Source: Tritrichomonas foetus (lineage: Eukaryota; Parabasalia; Tritrichomonadida; Tritrichomonadidae). From it: DNA of 42,364 nt. How positions within the stretch are numbered: the stretch's first letter is position 1; each line of letters opens with the position of its first letter. The translations under genes were made by a program, and so were the position numbers. This document shows positions 40,083 to 42,364 of the stretch, in pieces. The notes under the pieces are model-generated. The model saw only the letters and a list, made by a program, of their open reading frames with translations, had not been told where the DNA came from and ran no database searches. Location of the stretch: contig MLAK01000964.1 in assembly GCA_001839685.1 (NCBI GenBank), positions 1 through 42,364 of the forward strand, written 5' to 3'.

Positions 40083-40877
40083 TTAGATTGCTTCTGTTCC
40101 CTTGATTTCTATCTTAGGGAAGTTATCAGGTGTCCCTTTGAATTCCTTTCTTTGTGCCTTGATTCTTTGTATTAATTGTTCATGTTCTTCCATGAAACGG
40201 TTGCTTTTATTTTTCGCGACAAGCTTTTCACCATTTTTCTTTTGAATTTCTTCATGCCTCTTTTTGCACGATTCTGTATGCTTTGAAAAAGATGATTTTG
40301 AATACTTACGACCGCAAAACTCGCATTTTTCAAGTTGGATGTGATTTTCTGGAACTTTTCCGTTAATCAAGTCGATAATTTGCTGATCGGTGAAATTCAT
40401 ATTTCTTCGCTCGTATTCGCGCTTACATTGATCGAAAACTGTTCTGCATGTATTGCAGTGCTTCTCGAAGAAAAGGAAAGGAATTTTTTGGTGGCAAATT
40501 TCGCATTCTAATTTTTCGTCGTTTTCTTGAGGCTCGGCGCTTGCTGTCTTTTCTTCGTTCTTGTTTAATTGCTCTTCATCCAATGGCGCGACAAAAAGTT
40601 GGTAGTGAAGAGATTGATCAAGCGGATGAATTGAATCATCGAAAACTTGCATTTTTGGAAAAGTTTCTTCCTCATTGCGAATTTGACTAATAAACCTTTT
40701 TAATAAAATACGATGGCCGATGCTGGTGATTCCCATTTCTTTCAAATAAGAATCATCCAAGTAAGGAAGAACGCGGCCGTCAATATCGTTGCTGACAAAC
40801 GTGTTTGCGTATTGGCTTAAGCCAAGTTTCTCTAAGTAGTTGGCGACATCAGAAACGCTCCAGTTTGAAGTATTCAT
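40083..40877 (-). CDS. SAM domain protein with two C2HC zinc fingers
   Basis: 264 residues from the ATG at 40877; the frame opens 21 bases earlier only from a TTG. A SAM domain fills about 5-66 (WSVSDVANYLEKLGLSQYA to SIGHRILLKRFISQI), with the ITSIGHRILL helix of polymerising or dimerising SAM domains. After an acidic linker come two C2HC fingers: CEICHQKIPFLFFEKHCNTC (about 126-145) and CEFCGRKYSKSSFSKHTESC (about 186-205), each with CxxC and HxxxC. The C-terminus is a basic helix (HEQLIQRIKAQRKEFKG). C2HC fingers of this spacing bind nucleic acid or protein. I know of no exact named family for this combination. Confidence 0.85.
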   Translation of the reverse strand: MNTSNWSVSDVANYLEKLGLSQYANTFVSNDIDGRVLPYLDDSYLKEMGITSIGHRILLKRFISQIRNEEETFPKMQVFDDSIHPLDQSLHYQLFVAPLDEEQLNKNEEKTASAEPQENDEKLECEICHQKIPFLFFEKHCNTCRTVFDQCKREYERRNMNFTDQQIIDLINGKVPENHIQLEKCEFCGRKYSKSSFSKHTESCKKRHEEIQKKNGEKLVAKNKSNRFMEEHEQLIQRIKAQRKEFKGTPDNFPKIEIKGTEAI

Positions 40878-41309
40878 CAAATAAAACTGACAAATCAACG
40901 TACGTTTTTTATATCATTGAATTTTTGAAGGAAATTACGTTATTTCTGTCGGGTAGTGAAGCAAATAACACAATTTGATAAATTTTCAACTTTTTGAAAC
41001 TCATTTATACAATTTGAAAGAAAAGTGATTTGAAATCTATGATGAAAATTTGATCTGAGACGGTTTGATAGTTTTCCAAAATTGATTTCACGGAAATTTA
41101 ATTATTTAATAGTGCTAACACTGATTTCAATCTTCTTTCTGTTTGAGATCATTAGAATATTTTCAATTCGAATAAATATTTTATATATTTTCTATAAGAA
41201 GGTGGCTAACATTTATATATGTTAAATATGCTGAAAGGTGCATTGAAACTCATTATTTTAAGAAATATTTTAAAAATAAAGAAGTAAAGAATATTTTGAA
41301 AGTAATTAA
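40878..41309. other. Intergenic spacer
   Basis: AT-rich upstream flank of the SAM gene and downstream flank of the membrane-protein gene. Nothing further seen. Confidence 0.45.
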
Positions 41310-42178
41310 TTAAACTTCGTCATTTTGATTTTCATCGCTACTAGATGTAGATCGCTCTTTCTTCTTTTTAATTACAAGGAAAAACACTAACAGACCAATA
41401 ACAATACCAAGAACAACTATAACTGCAACAACACTGCCTGCAATTACTGCGGCATTCGATTTGGGCTCATCTGTATTATTATCATTTGGTCCATTTCCAC
41501 TTGATGAATCATTTGCAGAAATATTTTCATCGTTTGAAGGATCATTATCTCCCTTTGAATAATCAGGTATTTCTGGTTCTGGAAGAGTAATAGGAGTTTC
41601 GTATTCACCTGTAACTGAAACTTCGGAACCTTTGACAAAATCGTTGATTCCTGTCAGTTCCAAAATTTTAGCCTTGTTTGGTGTTTCAAGTTTATATTCA
41701 TAAACAGATAAACAACCATTTGAATCAAGTTCGATATTATCTGGATTAAAATCTGCTTCTTTAACATTGAAGCCCATTTGTACTGCATAAATAATAGGAT
41801 TGGATATATACAAAGATCTTTTAACAGGAATTCTGTCCTCACCAAGAGTATAACAAATGTTTGTGTAAAATAATGGATTTCCCTCATTTCCTGCTTTAAT
41901 CGATTTATTGTATTTAAAGTATTTCAACGGTGGGCGAACAACAGATCCTTTTTGTATATTTATTTTGAGATTTCTTGAGATTGTTGAGGTTGAAGAATAT
42001 ATTTTAGTGGAAACTAAACCGACACTGATTTTTGAGAAATCTACACTTTCATGATTGGCAACAATATCATATTTAAAGCCGCGACCTAATTCAGAATTAG
42101 TTTCAACTGGAATAATACCATTTTCATCAGGATAGGTAATCACAGTGAACCATTTTCCTGATTGGTCAGTAGTTATAA
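41310..42178 (-). CDS. Type I membrane protein, 5' end lost at a MITE
   Basis: About 289 residues of a protein whose N-terminus is missing. The extracellular part is a beta-rich region without a recognised family (it includes YTLGEDRIPVKRSLYISNP and PIIYAVQMGFNVKEAD). A proline/acidic stalk follows (PEPEIPDYSKG) with a low-complexity N/D/S-rich stretch. A single strong membrane helix comes next (AAVIAGSVVAVIVVLGIVIG onward), then a short basic KKKKERS cytoplasmic tail with an acidic end. This is the usual layout of trichomonad type I surface proteins. The open frame continues into the inverted-repeat element at 42179 but has no ATG before a stop, and removing the element does not recover one. 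The gene is therefore truncated or rearranged at its 5' end; a signal peptide is not visible. Confidence 0.65.
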
Positions 42179-42289
42179 TAAGGAGTGGAAATGGTACCCA
42201 CCCCAAAAATGAGAAATTTCACGTCTCACCTATCGTTCGCCGCAAAATTCCCCTAAAAATTTTTGACTAGTACCATTTACCACTCCTTA
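42179..42289. mobile_element. 107-bp MITE-like element with TA target duplication
   Basis: 42181-42287 is bounded by terminal inverted repeats AGGAGTGGAAATGGTAC and, on the other strand, AGGAGTGGTAAATGGTAC (one base inserted), followed in both by a CAAAAAT string. TA flanks both ends (42179-42180 and 42288-42289), the hallmark of Tc1/mariner-type insertion. The interior has no open frame, is more GC-rich than the surroundings and has an internal TGAGA/TCTCA pair. It is too short to code for a transposase. It lies across the 5' end of the membrane-protein gene. Confidence 0.7.
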
Positions 42290-42364
42290 ATGCATGAATG
42301 AACCCATTAACATTCTCACAGATGACCTAATCAAAAAAAAAATAAATGAAATCATCACTTTCCC

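Noticed and set aside
40878..40898. Seven extra residues for the SAM protein
   Set aside because: They begin with TTG; the ATG at 40877 is directly before the SAM domain.
42181..42206. Start of the membrane protein within the MITE
   Set aside because: The codon is TTG and the residues are read through the terminal inverted repeat, so they are not original coding sequence.
1..42364. tRNA, rRNA, CRISPR arrays and bacterial-type operon signals
   Set aside because: I scanned for B-box-like GTTCRA strings, spaced repeats and rRNA-like GC-rich blocks and found none that hold up. The genome is eukaryotic.

Overview
The window looks like nuclear DNA of a parabasalid protist, most probably a Tritrichomonas-type trichomonad. 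It is strongly AT-rich and densely packed on both strands, and most genes have no intron. The protein repertoire is typical of trichomonads: a giant BEACH protein, several Myb proteins, a very large multi-membrane cyclase-like receptor, an ankyrin protein, and a decayed BTB/discoidin-like gene. Several genes carry a TCAYTWYT-like initiator a few bases before the ATG, and one gene contains TCTAACACACAG, which matches the Trichomonas intron 3' consensus (ACTAACACACAG) at 11 of 12 positions. The assignment comes from these features, not from a database search.

Layout. 455-8644 (-) is a 2729-residue BEACH/WD40 protein, followed by an 18-bp tandem repeat (9093-9218). 9370-10239 (-) is an unknown protein and 10766-11833 (-) a CAMK/SNF1-like protein kinase. 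A long divergent spacer leads to a MAP65/Ase1-like protein (13310-14788, +), then a two-repeat Myb protein (16235-16861, +), a TALE-type homeodomain protein (17039-18124, -) and a small protein with two E2F-like winged helices (18878-19621, -). 20811-23805 (-) is a coiled-coil protein whose frame breaks at a candidate 82-nt intron. 24347-28900 (+) is a 1517-residue membrane protein with a C-terminal domain that looks like a cyclase without its metal-binding aspartates.

28901-30554 holds two gene relics on opposite strands: a BTB/discoidin-family pseudogene and a kinase N-lobe fragment. Then come a one-domain bromodomain protein (30555-31013, +), an ankyrin gene broken by two insertions (31818-34064, +), a small UBAC2-like rhomboid pseudoprotease (34324-34878, +), a three-repeat Myb (35148-36644, -), a PP2A B56 regulatory subunit (37367-39133, -), a SAM plus zinc-finger protein (40083-40877, -), and a type I membrane protein (41310-about 42180, -). 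The 5' end of the last gene is lost at a 107-bp MITE-like element with terminal inverted repeats and a TA duplication.

There is no operon logic here; each gene appears to have its own promoter. Many of the genes are regulators of transcription, chromatin or the cell cycle (two Myb proteins, homeodomain, E2F-like, bromodomain, B56, MAP65, kinase), but nothing in the sequence shows that they act together. The most unusual points are the ankyrin gene, whose register is restored exactly by removing a perfect 20-nt palindrome and a 580-nt segment; the inverted repeat that would juxtapose the splice sites of the coiled-coil gene; the double E2F-like fold; and several signalling domains lacking their signature residue (cyclase, bromodomain, homeodomain).
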